Positions 7,640-16,320 of a stretch of DNA of 64,000 nucleotides are shown here, piece after piece. Below the pieces are notes generated by a model, which was not told the origin of the DNA, did not search any database, and saw nothing but the letters and a program-made list of their open reading frames with translations. Source of the DNA: Flavivirga aquatica (GTDB taxonomy: Bacteria > Bacteroidota > Bacteroidia > Flavobacteriales > Flavobacteriaceae). Position numbers and translations under genes: made by a program. The DNA lies in the NCBI RefSeq assembly GCF_001747085.1, contig NZ_MDJD01000007.1:558001-622000 (forward strand), given 5' to 3'. Each line of letters opens with the position of its first letter. The first letter of the stretch is position 1.

Positions 7640-8638
7640 ATGAGTGAAAAAATAATAGTCTCTAGTATTAAAAAGATAACCTTATCTCTACTAGAAGTAT
7701 CCTTTAACCAAACTGAGGTTGAAAAAAAACTTAATGAAATTCATGCTCATTTTCAAGAACTCACTAAAATTACTGGATTCGATCATAAAATTGAGTATCT
7801 AGCTGCTGTTCCTTCGGCAAAAGGAAAAGCTTTAGGTTTAAATCATGCTGCGCAGTGCTTATTGGATTATAAAAGAACTGTAAAATTTTTAAAAGCCATT
7901 ATTTCTGCTATTCATGAAAAACAAAAAAATTACCCCAATGAAGTAATTCATATATTTTATGCTGGATGCGGTCCCTATGCCCCATTTATAACTTTAATAG
8001 CGCCTCTTTTCACTCCAAAAAATGTGCAGTTTACATTATTAGAAATAAATAAAGCTTCACTTGAATCTGCAAAAAAATTAATTCAAGCACTAGATTTAAT
8101 CAATTACATTCAAGACTATCATTTAGCAGATGCTGTCACCTTTAAAGTTCCTAATGCGAATAAATTTCACCTTCTTTTTAGTGAAACATTAGACGCTTTA
8201 TTATATCGAGAATGCTACGTTCCTATACTATATAATCTGCTTCCTCAATTTAATGAAGACATTACATTAATTCCAGAAAATGTACTATTAAACCTAACGT
8301 TGTTAACTCATTCTATAACAACTCCTGATTATAAAGAACATGATATAGGTCATATTTTAAATGTACGTGAAGCAGTGGCATTACACACTATTAATCAGCC
8401 TATTCCAACACATTTACAAAGTAAAACAATTGACTTAACAACACTAAATATGAACCGTTACAACCTTATGTTATTAGACACTCAGGTTCATGTGTATAAC
8501 GATATTTGGTTGTATAGAGATGAATCATCTTTAACACTACCTTTAGAAATGGTATTACAACAACCTTTTAATAATGATACTATTACTTTTTCTTATCAAA
8601 TGGAACCAGATATAGAGCTAACTTGCAAATTTGACTAA
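7640..8638 (+). CDS. SAM-dependent methyltransferase-like protein, possibly PRMT-like
   Basis: A 332-residue soluble protein. An N-terminal helical domain (residues 1-100) precedes a Rossmann-type glycine loop, FYAGCGPYAPF at about 106-116. An acidic residue ends the next strand (LLEINK, Glu135), as in class I methyltransferases. A SE-containing segment (FSETLDALLYRE, 180-191) and LIPENVLLNLTLL (210-222) recall the double-E loop and following beta domain of protein arginine methyltransferases. The C-terminal 110 residues look beta-rich. An AlkB-type dioxygenase gene follows 30 bases downstream in the same direction. The methyltransferase fold is likely; the substrate and the PRMT comparison are inference. 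Confidence 0.6.
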   Translation: MSEKIIVSSIKKITLSLLEVSFNQTEVEKKLNEIHAHFQELTKITGFDHKIEYLAAVPSAKGKALGLNHAAQCLLDYKRTVKFLKAIISAIHEKQKNYPNEVIHIFYAGCGPYAPFITLIAPLFTPKNVQFTLLEINKASLESAKKLIQALDLINYIQDYHLADAVTFKVPNANKFHLLFSETLDALLYRECYVPILYNLLPQFNEDITLIPENVLLNLTLLTHSITTPDYKEHDIGHILNVREAVALHTINQPIPTHLQSKTIDLTTLNMNRYNLMLLDTQVHVYNDIWLYRDESSLTLPLEMVLQQPFNNDTITFSYQMEPDIELTCKFD

Positions 8639-8668
8639 TAAAACTGGTAAATAAAATTAAGTTGATAT

Positions 8669-9256
8669 ATGAAATTACCTTTAGATTGCTCTGTGGAATA
8701 TATAGCTGATTTTTTAACTAAAAATGAAGCTGAAGCGCTTTATAACATCTTAATTAATGAATATGAAATACACAAAAACCAACTTGTTGTTACCGTAGAG
8801 AATAAAAGAATAATAACCGATAGTTTTAAGATATTATTTACTACAGAAAGGTTAATCAAACTAAATAGTCATCCAGAAAACATTCACGGAAAATCATTTG
8901 CATGGTCAGGAGCTATGGCTAATTTAAAAACACTCGTAGAAAAATATACAGGTAAAACCTTTGAACTTGCTATGTGCTTATATTATCCTAATGGAAATTA
9001 TTTTGCACCTTATCATTTTGATCAAGAAACCTCTGGATATAAAACTATTTTACCATCGATTAGCCTTGGTGAAGTTCGTCAATTTAGTTTCAAAAAAAAT
9101 GATAGTCAAGAAAGCTTTTCATTGGATTTAGCTCATGGAAGCTTATTAGTTATGAAAGACTATTCTCAAGAACGGTACACGCATAGTCTACTAAAAAATC
9201 CTGCACATAAAAATGGCAGGATCAATATCACTTTTCGAGAACCAGACTTTAAATAA
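8669..9256 (+). CDS. AlkB-type 2-oxoglutarate/Fe(II) dioxygenase
   Basis: A 195-residue protein with the complete AlkB-fold signature. YYPNGNYFAPYHFDQET supplies the first iron ligands (His116 and Asp118), THS supplies His172, and RINITFRE supplies the 2-oxoglutarate and substrate arginines (Arg184, Arg190). AlkB-family enzymes oxidatively remove methyl groups from nucleic acids or proteins, or hydroxylate small molecules. Length is close to ALKBH2-type proteins, but the nucleotide-recognition lid is not obvious. The gene lies directly after a methyltransferase-like gene, 30 bases apart, so the two may act on one substrate. It converges with the CapA-type gene, with 11 bases between the stop codons. 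Confidence 0.85.
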   Translation: MKLPLDCSVEYIADFLTKNEAEALYNILINEYEIHKNQLVVTVENKRIITDSFKILFTTERLIKLNSHPENIHGKSFAWSGAMANLKTLVEKYTGKTFELAMCLYYPNGNYFAPYHFDQETSGYKTILPSISLGEVRQFSFKKNDSQESFSLDLAHGSLLVMKDYSQERYTHSLLKNPAHKNGRINITFREPDFK

Positions 9257-9267
9257 TGTGATGTTAA

Positions 9268-10479
9268 TTAATGGTATTCGTCAATATTAACATTATGTTC
9301 TCCCAATAAGGTTCTGGCGTGCTTAACAAAACGCATCATCTTATCGTAGTCCTTAGTTTGTTTAAAGTACGTTGTATCTTTAGAAAATTTATTGGCAGGT
9401 AATACATAATATTCCTTTTTACCTTTAACAACAGGCTCATGAACCCAGGTTAAAAAATAATCGGCATCTTTAATTTTCACCTTTTTTGTTTCATTATCCT
9501 TTTCTAATAGAAGTTTAAACACAGCACCTCCATCTCTTGGAAATGTTCTTTGATGTGATACAAAATTACCCAAAGAATAAACCACCAAACTTTCGGTTGG
9601 GTTGTTATCGTCGGCTTTTTGCCACTCCATAGGTTGTAATACATGCGGATGCGCTCCAATAACGATATTAACACCTAAAGATTTAAAATAAGCGAACATT
9701 TCTTTTTGTGCCTTATTAGGTAAATCTTTATACTGGTAACCCCAATGTACAAAAGCTATAATTTCATCTGGTTTAGAAGTTGCATTAACGCTTTCTATAT
9801 CTGCTTTTATAGTTTCTTTATCTAGATAATTCACCACATTTGGAGGTGTTGGTTTTATCTCGTTAGTCCCATAAGTATAGTTTATAATGGCAATTTTAAA
9901 ATCATTCTTTTCAATGATATATGCTGGATTCTTTATTTTTTCTTCTGAATTAATAAAAGTTCCAGTATGACCTATTTGTAAAGAATCTAAAATTTCTATG
10001 GTACGCTCTACACCTTTTTTTCTTTTATCGCAAGAGTGATTATTCGCTGTTGTAAGCACATCTACGCCTGCTCTTTTTATAGCTGCTGCATAACTTGCTG
10101 GCGAGCTAAATTGTGGATAACCTGAATAAGGCTTTACTCCTAAGGTTACTTCTATATTTCCTAGAGTAACATCGGCATCACTTAATATCGGTTTTATTTT
10201 AGAAAAACAAGCATCATACTCGTATGTTTTTGTCTCTTTATTATAAGCTGCTTTAATTTGATCCATATGCCCCATAAAGTCTCCTATAAACAATAAGCTT
10301 AAGGTTTTTGGTTCTAAAACTTTCTCAGGTTCTGGAACAAATTTTGGAATAACAACAGGTATTTCCTCCTTTACAACTTGAGGTTCTACTGGTTTTTCTA
10401 CTTTACTTTCTTTAGGTGCTCCACAAGCAAGATAGGCTAATGCTATTATTACTAAAATTTTTACTGATCTTAACCTCAT
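9268..10479 (-). CDS. CapA-family (PGA_cap) lipoprotein
   Basis: A 403-residue member of the CapA/PgsA metallophosphatase-like family. MRLRSVKILVIIALAYLAC gives a signal peptide with lipobox Cys19, followed by a Lys/Glu/Pro/Val-rich linker to about residue 55. Family motifs follow in order: LLFIGDFMGH, LGNIEVTLG, TTANNHSCDKRKKGVERTIEILD, FVHWGYQY and VIGAHPHVLQPMEW. The Asp, Asn and His residues form the expected metal-binding set. Relatives include poly-gamma-glutamate capsule proteins, but no other capsule gene is near, so a general envelope role is safer. Confidence 0.88.
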   Translation of the reverse strand: MRLRSVKILVIIALAYLACGAPKESKVEKPVEPQVVKEEIPVVIPKFVPEPEKVLEPKTLSLLFIGDFMGHMDQIKAAYNKETKTYEYDACFSKIKPILSDADVTLGNIEVTLGVKPYSGYPQFSSPASYAAAIKRAGVDVLTTANNHSCDKRKKGVERTIEILDSLQIGHTGTFINSEEKIKNPAYIIEKNDFKIAIINYTYGTNEIKPTPPNVVNYLDKETIKADIESVNATSKPDEIIAFVHWGYQYKDLPNKAQKEMFAYFKSLGVNIVIGAHPHVLQPMEWQKADDNNPTESLVVYSLGNFVSHQRTFPRDGGAVFKLLLEKDNETKKVKIKDADYFLTWVHEPVVKGKKEYYVLPANKFSKDTTYFKQTKDYDKMMRFVKHARTLLGEHNVNIDEYH

Positions 10480-10656
10480 TGTATTTTGTTAAATTGAATT
10501 TTGGTATACTGGACTCATTTTAGTTTTTCTATTCGCTCTAGAGCGTACTTTTTCTTTAGGACAAATATCTATTTTTTACTTCTATAAAAAAGTTTAAATG
10601 AGTTCACTAATTTATAGAAAAAGTTTTTTAAACAGAAGTATTCATGTTATTAATAT

Positions 10657-10695
10657 AAAAGACCTCAAAAGCATTCAATGCCTTTGAGGTCTTTT
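10657..10695 (-). terminator. Terminator of pheS
   Basis: AAAAGACCTCAAA pairs with TTTGAGGTCTTTT, extended inside by GCATT/AATGC across one-base bulges. It lies 23 bases after the pheS stop codon and carries T-runs on both strands. Confidence 0.8.
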
Positions 10696-10718
10696 AAATT
10701 TATACTTTTTATTAAAGC

Positions 10719-11738
10719 TTATAATGCACTTTTAAATTGCTCTAAAAATCTAACATCGTTTTCACTTAATAAACGAATGTCTCCTATTTGATGTAGTAGC
10801 ATCGCTATACGATCTATACCTACACCAAAAGCAAAACCTGAATACTCTTTAGAGTCTATTTTACAATTTTCTAACACATTAGGGTCTACCATACCACAAC
10901 CTCCTATTTCTAACCAACCTGTTCCTTTGGTTATTTTATAATCGGTTTCTGTTTCTAAGCCCCAATACACATCAATCTCTGCACTTGGTTCTGTAAATGG
11001 AAAATATGATGGTCGTAAACGTATTTTAGATTTCCCAAACATTTCGGTTGTAAAATGTTGTAAAGTTTGCTTAAGATCTGCAAAACTAACGTCTTTATCT
11101 ATATATAATCCTTCTAATTGATGGAAAAAACAGTGAGAACGTGCTGATATTGCTTCGTTTCTATACACTCTACCTGGTGATATGGTACGAATAGGCGGTT
11201 GGTTATTTTCCATGTAACGTACTTGTACAGAACTTGTGTGCGTACGTAATAATATATCTGGATTGGTTTGTATAAAAAATGTATCCTGCATATCACGTGC
11301 TGGATGGTATTCTGGTAAGTTAAGCGCTGTAAAGTTATGCCAATCATCTTCTATTTCGGGACCTTCACTTACATTAAAACCTATACGTGAAAAGATATCT
11401 ATAATTTGATTTTTTACTATAGATATAGGGTGACGAGCTCCTATTTGAATAGGTGCTCCTGGGCGTGATAAATCACCATAAAGACCTTTTACCTCTTCTT
11501 TACTTTCTAGGTCTGCTTTTAAAGCGTTTACTTTTTCTTCAGCAGTTTTTTTAAGCTTATTTATAGTTTGACCAAATTCTTTTTTCTGGTCGCTTGCTAC
11601 ATTTTTAAATTCGGCAAAAAAGTCGTTTAACAATCCTTTTTTACCTAAATATTTAATACGGAATGCTTCTACTTCCTCTTTTGTTTGTGCTTTAAAGGTT
11701 TCGGCTTCTCCTATAAGTTCTTTTATCTTATCTATCAT
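10719..11738 (-). CDS. pheS: Phenylalanine-tRNA ligase alpha subunit
   Basis: A 339-residue class II aminoacyl-tRNA synthetase catalytic subunit, charging tRNA-Phe in the cytoplasm with PheT. An N-terminal coiled coil (about residues 1-90) precedes the catalytic domain. Visible signatures are GPEIEDDWHNFTALN with HPARDMQDTFF, motif 2 GRVYRNEAISARSHCFFHQLEG, and motif 3 GFAFGVGIDRIAML near the C-terminus. Length is normal for the family. pheT is not adjacent, as is common in Bacteroidota. The gene is monocistronic, with a -7-like element at 11761-11768 and a hairpin terminator at 10657-10695. Confidence 0.96.
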   Translation of the reverse strand: MIDKIKELIGEAETFKAQTKEEVEAFRIKYLGKKGLLNDFFAEFKNVASDQKKEFGQTINKLKKTAEEKVNALKADLESKEEVKGLYGDLSRPGAPIQIGARHPISIVKNQIIDIFSRIGFNVSEGPEIEDDWHNFTALNLPEYHPARDMQDTFFIQTNPDILLRTHTSSVQVRYMENNQPPIRTISPGRVYRNEAISARSHCFFHQLEGLYIDKDVSFADLKQTLQHFTTEMFGKSKIRLRPSYFPFTEPSAEIDVYWGLETETDYKITKGTGWLEIGGCGMVDPNVLENCKIDSKEYSGFAFGVGIDRIAMLLHQIGDIRLLSENDVRFLEQFKSAL

Positions 11739-11760
11739 GGCGTCATTTCAAAAATGAATG

Positions 11761-11768
11761 CAAATTTA
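11761..11768 (-). promoter_or_regulatory. Possible -7 element for pheS
   Basis: Read on the minus strand this is TAAATTTG, matching TAnnTTTG, 22 bases before the pheS start. The -33 region falls at the edge of the repeat-like element at 11784-11900. No TTG is visible at normal spacing. Confidence 0.4.
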
Positions 11769-11783
11769 ATCAATTTATCGAGA

Positions 11784-11900
11784 TTTGCGTTAAGGATAGA
11801 GGCATTGTTGGAGCTCCTCGCAGAGAGCGACTGCCGAAAGCCTGACCCAAGCGCCTTTACGAGGTTATTAAAAACCTTGTAAAAGGTGTGTAGTAACGCC
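11784..11900. repeat. Probable dispersed intergenic repeat of the GCGTTA-GGATAG type
   Basis: This segment is richer in G and C than its surroundings. It begins TTTGCGTTAAGGATAGAGGC, continues through CCGAAAGCCTGACCCAAGCGCC, and ends in an imperfect hairpin (CCTTTACGAGGTT at 11854-11866 with AACCTTGTAAAAGG at 11873-11886). From memory, flavobacterial genomes carry many intergenic copies of an element beginning TTTGCGTTAGnGATAG and containing AAAGCCCGACCC. This looks like a diverged copy. No second copy is present in this window, so the assignment is by recollection. The frame open across it is not a believable protein. Confidence 0.5.
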
Positions 11901-11906
11901 AAAAAA

Positions 11907-12263
11907 CTAATTAATATACTCTGTTTCTATAAAGTAATTTACAATAGCTTCTTTCATTAAAATACTTTGTTCTCCTGCTTTTAAATGTGGTAATGCTTCT
12001 AGAGTTTTGTAGTGTGGCCAACCATCCTTATCTACAAATTCTAACTCGTAATACCCATAGGGAGTAAGTAGTTTACATATAGCAATATGCATAAGATCTA
12101 ATTTTTGGTCTTTTTTAAAAGTTCTCTCTAATTGCCCTAGCTCTTGTACACCTATTAAATAGATAATGGCATCAAGATCTAAAGGATCTCCATCTGCAAA
12201 TTGATTGGATAGTTTTTCTACTACCAATTCCCAGCGTTCTTTTAATTGTTCGTCTCTGGACAT
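11907..12263 (-). CDS. Conserved Bacteroidota hypothetical protein
   Basis: A 118-residue soluble protein rich in Leu and Glu, mostly helical by composition. Distinctive pieces are RWELVVEKLSNQFADGDPLDLDAIIYLIGVQELG and YGYYELEFVDKDGWPHYK. I recall it as a conserved uncharacterised protein of Bacteroidota, often near housekeeping genes, without a known role. There is no signal peptide. A TAACTTTG element lies 33 bases upstream. Confidence 0.75.
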   Translation of the reverse strand: MSRDEQLKERWELVVEKLSNQFADGDPLDLDAIIYLIGVQELGQLERTFKKDQKLDLMHIAICKLLTPYGYYELEFVDKDGWPHYKTLEALPHLKAGEQSILMKEAIVNYFIETEYIN

Positions 12264-12296
12264 TTGTAAAATTAAAAAAGTTTAAAATTGAAAGTT

Positions 12297-12304
12297 CAAA
12301 GTTA
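12297..12304 (-). promoter_or_regulatory. Possible -7 element for the gene at 11907-12263
   Basis: The minus strand reads TAACTTTG, matching TAnnTTTG, 33 bases before the start codon. No clear -33 element is visible. Confidence 0.35.
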
Positions 12305-12431
12305 GTGAACCTCGTCGTTACTTTAGATAATCTGTTGTTTAAATTGGTATTATTGGTCTTTACCCTTATAATCTAATAGTGTAGTGGTCTATAATTTTTA
12401 AAAATTATATATTTACAAAAAGATTAGTTGC

Positions 12432-12947
12432 ATGGGTGTTATTGATATTGTTTTAGGGGCTTTAATTTTATTTGGACTTGTTCGCGGTTTTATGAAAGGG
12501 CTTTTTGTTGAAGTTGCATCTCTAGGAGCTTTGATTGCTGGTGTTTATGGCGCTATCCATTTTAGTAATTTTGCTGCCGATTTTTTGCAAACTAAAACCG
12601 AATGGAACGAAAAAACCATTAACATTACTGCCTTTGCTATAACTTTTGTTATTATTGTTTTAGCGATTGCTTTAGCGGGAAAAGCACTTACTAAATTAGC
12701 CGATTTTGCTGCCCTTGGAATTTTAAATAAAATTCTTGGCGGTGTTTTTGGAGCACTTAAAATTGGTCTTATTTTAAGTGTTATTTTAATTGTTTTTGAT
12801 AAACTTAATAACACCATTACTTTTGTTGATGAAGAAAACGTGGGGAATTCGATACTTTACAAACCTGTAAAATCTTTAGTTCCCATGATTTTTCCTGATA
12901 TTTTGGCTACTGAAGAAGACACTACTCCTGAAAATGAGGAGATATAA
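12432..12947 (+). CDS. CvpA family membrane protein
   Basis: A 171-residue inner-membrane protein with four hydrophobic helices (about residues 4-20, 28-47, 63-85 and 100-122). The start MGVIDIVLGALILFGLVRGFMKGLF matches the CvpA family (colicin V production), including the small-residue helix followed by a basic FMKG turn. The C-terminal 45 residues are acidic and soluble. CvpA proteins are linked to colicin V export and to envelope stress; the exact role in this organism is unknown. It ends 3 bases from the converging gene at 12951-13304. Confidence 0.85.
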   Translation: MGVIDIVLGALILFGLVRGFMKGLFVEVASLGALIAGVYGAIHFSNFAADFLQTKTEWNEKTINITAFAITFVIIVLAIALAGKALTKLADFAALGILNKILGGVFGALKIGLILSVILIVFDKLNNTITFVDEENVGNSILYKPVKSLVPMIFPDILATEEDTTPENEEI

Positions 12948-12950
12948 ATA

Positions 12951-13304
12951 CTATTTTTTATTTATTGTGAATTCTTCTAGTATTTTTGTTAAGCCTAATT
13001 GAAACAAAGTGCCTTTTATAAGGTCTTGCATGTCTTTTAGTTCTGTATGACTCATTGCAAAAGTTATTTGAGGATTTAGAGTTTCTAAGAATAATAACTC
13101 ACATGGATCACTACCTAAACTGCAACTTTCTACACATTTCTTTATATTATATGAAAACTGGATGAGCTCTTTTTGAGTTAGAAACAATCCTGTATTTCTA
13201 AAAACTAGTTGCGTTTTTTTTAAATCTTTAACGATACCTCTTTTCCATTGAAAAGCAATACCAAAATTATTATAATAAATGGTGTTAATATCATTCATGA
13301 TCAT
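12951..13304 (-). CDS. Conserved hypothetical protein with CxxxCSLGxDPC motif
   Basis: A 117-residue soluble protein. The central segment KKCVESCSLGSDPCELLFLETLNPQITFAMS carries three cysteines in a CxxxCx6C pattern. I recall related Bacteroidota proteins with this cysteine cluster, but not a function. The cysteines could bind a metal or form disulfides; this is inference. There is no signal peptide, so the protein is probably cytoplasmic. Nothing nearby suggests a role. It converges with cvpA and is followed upstream by about 1 kb without genes. Confidence 0.7.
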   Translation of the reverse strand: MIMNDINTIYYNNFGIAFQWKRGIVKDLKKTQLVFRNTGLFLTQKELIQFSYNIKKCVESCSLGSDPCELLFLETLNPQITFAMSHTELKDMQDLIKGTLFQLGLTKILEEFTINKK

Positions 13305-14355
13305 TAATTTAAAATTAAAGTATAGTCTATGTCATTAATACCTAATCTGGATTCGGAAAACATCCTTTATTGTATAATTAAAAGTCTTTTTAGTTCTTTT
13401 AGTTCTTGCCTTTTAAACATTAAAACCAAATTTTCTTACATACAAGGAATAGGGATTTTTCTTTCCACTTTTGCAGAGACATATTTATACTCCCAATAAT
13501 CCATTTCTATACTTAAAACATAGTTTCAAAATTGTTCAAGCTCTTTTTCGATTAAATTCCAGATAGATATTATTAAACTCTAAATGATATACGTAACATT
13601 GCTGACATATAGATAACTTTTTTCTTTAGATATTGTTTTTATAGTTGCGCACATATTTTTGAAAATTCCACACAGTGTTAATAATGATGGTAAAACTAGT
13701 AGTGTTATCATCCAACTCCTGAAGCCTTAAATCTATTCAATTTATTTTAAAATCAGCCAAGATTAATCCTATTGTTTAAAAAAAGGGCCATCAAACCTCT
13801 ATACTTATAACCATTATTGACAGAAAAGGTTTTTATAGAGTAAAAATATCTTCCTGAAATCCAAAGCGAGGAGGAGAATTCTCTATTCAAAAAATACACA
13901 AAAAAATGGAAAAATTCTTTCTGCACAAAATGGACATTATAGTCCCCGAAAAAGATCCAATAGTAAAGATAAAAAGAACGATTTATTGAAATAAAAAACT
14001 GAATACTACCTAATAATTAATGAACCTGAGCAATTATTTTAAAAGAAACGATCATGTGAATTTTTAGATAAGCTAATAATGATTCTGTTTTTTCTAAAAA
14101 AAGTATTGTAAATTAGAACTTAATTGTGAGTCTAAAGAAAAACATTAACTGGAACCAAATAAATGATAGACCTCTTTAATATTAAAACAGGAGCATATAT
14201 AAATAAATATCTCCCAGCAAGTTGACGAGGTATTAAGAGAAAAAAACATTTTTAGATTGATGAAAAACCTAAGGTTTTCAAACTTTCTTCTTTTACCCCG
14301 ATGCAAGCCTCAATAAATCCTTTAGATTAAAAAACTAGGTAAAAATGACAACATT
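13305..14355. other. Gene-poor 1-kb stretch
   Basis: No frame longer than about 30 codons with family-like content was found on either strand. A 27-codon plus-strand frame (13906-13989, MEKFFLHKMDIIVPEKDPIV…) and a short minus-strand frame beginning MDYWEYKYVSAKVERKIPIP near 13510 are present, but neither has recognisable similarity. Many in-frame stops and high AT content suggest decayed sequence. No terminal inverted repeats or transposase motifs were seen. Confidence 0.6.
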
Positions 14356-16224
14356 TTAAGTTTTGTGCTCATTTTTAATATTGTTTTTTATCCAACTTAA
14401 ACACTCTTTAAACTCTTTAAATATGTGTTCTTTAGGAATTAAGTCTGGAATAATATCAATACGCTCCATCATGTATTTAGGCTGATCTAGCAAACCAACA
14501 AACAGCACTTCTATGCTCTTTTTATTTAATTCTTGAAGCATATCTTCCATAGCATATAGTCCAGATTGATCCATATACTGCATACGTCCTAAGCGTATAA
14601 TAACCGTACTTGCTGTATCTGGTATTTGTGCTACTAATTGCTGAAAATCGCTGGTAGACCCAAAAAATAATGGTCCTTTAATATGTTTTATAAAGACTTC
14701 TTCTTTTAAACCTTCAGGGAAATTTATTTCATCTGCCCAAGCCTCTTCTTTTAAAGGTTTAACATCACTACGTTTTGCTGTTAAATCGCCTATTTTTTTC
14801 ATGAACATTAGGGATGCTATAACCAAACCAATACCTACTGCATAAATTAAATCCCAAAACGTTGATAATAAAAGTACAATGATCATAATTAAAACTTCCG
14901 AACTTAATTTTAAAGGTCCTAACTTCATATCCTTTGGCAAACTCGGTATCGCTTTTAAACCTTTATAATCCATAACTCCTATTCCTACTGTTATTAAAAT
15001 ACCAGCTAAAACTGCAGATGGTATTTTTGAGGCTACTGGACCTAAAACAAGTAACATTAGTAATAACAAAACACCTGCAATCATTCCAGATAATTTTGTT
15101 TTTCCTCCAGAATTAATATTTACAACTGTTCTAATGGTTGCGCCTGCTCCTGGAATCCCTCCAAAAACGGCTGCAATACTATTACCTATGCCTTGACCTA
15201 CTAATTCTTTATTAGGTTTATGTTTTGTTTTTGTCATATTATCTGCCACGACACTAGTCAACAAAGAATCTATAGCCCCTAGTAAAGCTAAAGTAAGTGC
15301 TGTAAAAACATATGGAGTTATACTATTGATTTTAAAATTAGTGAAGATTTCTAAATTAGGAATAGGTAATCCACTTGGAATTTCGTCAATAGGGATATAC
15401 TGTAACTTAAAACCATAAGCTATCCCAGACATGACTATTAAAGCCACTAAACTACTTGGTACTACTCTACTTATACGTTTAAACCCATAAATAATAAAGA
15501 CTGTACCTAAAGTTAAAAATAATTCTAACCAATTAATATTTTGCAAAGCTCTTGGTAAAGACTTTACAGCTCCTAAAGCTCCTGATGTCTCTTTTACTGC
15601 TAATGTTTTCGACTCTTCTAATATATCTACTTCCGTTATTTCTTCTGCTCTCTTTATTGTTTCTTTAAAATCTTCTAAAACAAGTATCCCTTCTTCTACT
15701 TCTTCTTCTAGAATACTTTTAAGAATAACATTTTCTGCCTTAGGTTTAAATGTATTTACAAACTCAATATCTTGGTTAGGGTAATATCCAACAGAAGGCG
15801 ATATTTGAGTTAATATTATAATAAGACCTATAGCTGTCATAAAACCAGATACTACTGGATAAGGAATATATCTAATGTACTTTCCTAAACCTAGTATTCC
15901 TAAACCAACTTGCATTAATCCTGCTAATAAAAACACTGTAAGAATTACTGGTAATGCTTTATTAACATCTCCATCGTTAGTAGCAATAATACCTGCTATA
16001 ACAATCATACTTACTGCTGTCATAGGCGCTGTTGGTCCAGATATTTGTGTATCTGTTCCTCCAAAAAGTGCAGCAAAAAAACTTATAAAAATAGCACCAT
16101 AAAGCCCTGCTGTAGGTCCTAACCCAGATGATACACCAAATGCTAAAGCTAATGGCAGAGCTACAATTCCTGCTGTTATACCTCCAAAGGCATCTCCTTT
16201 TATGTTTGAGAAAAGATTTTTCAT
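14356..16224 (-). CDS. SulP family anion transporter with STAS domain
   Basis: A 622-residue inner-membrane SLC26/SulP transporter. It has a multi-helix transport domain (about residues 8-470) and a C-terminal STAS domain (about 500-615, with IRLGRMQYMDQSGLYAMEDML). The family signature GPTAGLYGAIFISFFAALFGGTDTQISGPTAPM lies near the N-terminus. An unusual acidic insertion, rich in Glu (about residues 150-205), separates two membrane helices. SulP proteins carry sulfate, bicarbonate or other anions. The nearby carbonic anhydrase and second SulP favour bicarbonate, by inference. A terminator-like hairpin at 16271-16300 separates it from the DUF2490 gene, so it probably has its own promoter. 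Confidence 0.88.
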   Translation of the reverse strand: MKNLFSNIKGDAFGGITAGIVALPLALAFGVSSGLGPTAGLYGAIFISFFAALFGGTDTQISGPTAPMTAVSMIVIAGIIATNDGDVNKALPVILTVFLLAGLMQVGLGILGLGKYIRYIPYPVVSGFMTAIGLIIILTQISPSVGYYPNQDIEFVNTFKPKAENVILKSILEEEVEEGILVLEDFKETIKRAEEITEVDILEESKTLAVKETSGALGAVKSLPRALQNINWLELFLTLGTVFIIYGFKRISRVVPSSLVALIVMSGIAYGFKLQYIPIDEIPSGLPIPNLEIFTNFKINSITPYVFTALTLALLGAIDSLLTSVVADNMTKTKHKPNKELVGQGIGNSIAAVFGGIPGAGATIRTVVNINSGGKTKLSGMIAGVLLLLMLLVLGPVASKIPSAVLAGILITVGIGVMDYKGLKAIPSLPKDMKLGPLKLSSEVLIMIIVLLLSTFWDLIYAVGIGLVIASLMFMKKIGDLTAKRSDVKPLKEEAWADEINFPEGLKEEVFIKHIKGPLFFGSTSDFQQLVAQIPDTASTVIIRLGRMQYMDQSGLYAMEDMLQELNKKSIEVLFVGLLDQPKYMMERIDIIPDLIPKEHIFKEFKECLSWIKNNIKNEHKT

Positions 16225-16270
16225 TTTACATGTTTTTTAAAAGACCTAAGTTAACTTATATTAGATCAAA

Positions 16271-16300
16271 AAAAAAGCGAATACTTTAAGTATTCACTTT
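16271..16300 (-). terminator. Terminator after the carbonic anhydrase/DUF2490 transcript
   Basis: GAATACT and AGTATTC (within 16279-16295) form a short stem, flanked by AAAG and CTTT. On the minus strand it is followed by nine Ts. It lies 20 bases after the DUF2490 stop. Confidence 0.65.
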
Positions 16301-16320
16301 CAATCTATATTATTAAGGTT

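Noticed and set aside
11685-11882. 65-codon plus-strand frame crossing the pheS start and the repeat
   Set aside because: It overlaps pheS and the repeat-like element and has no family character.
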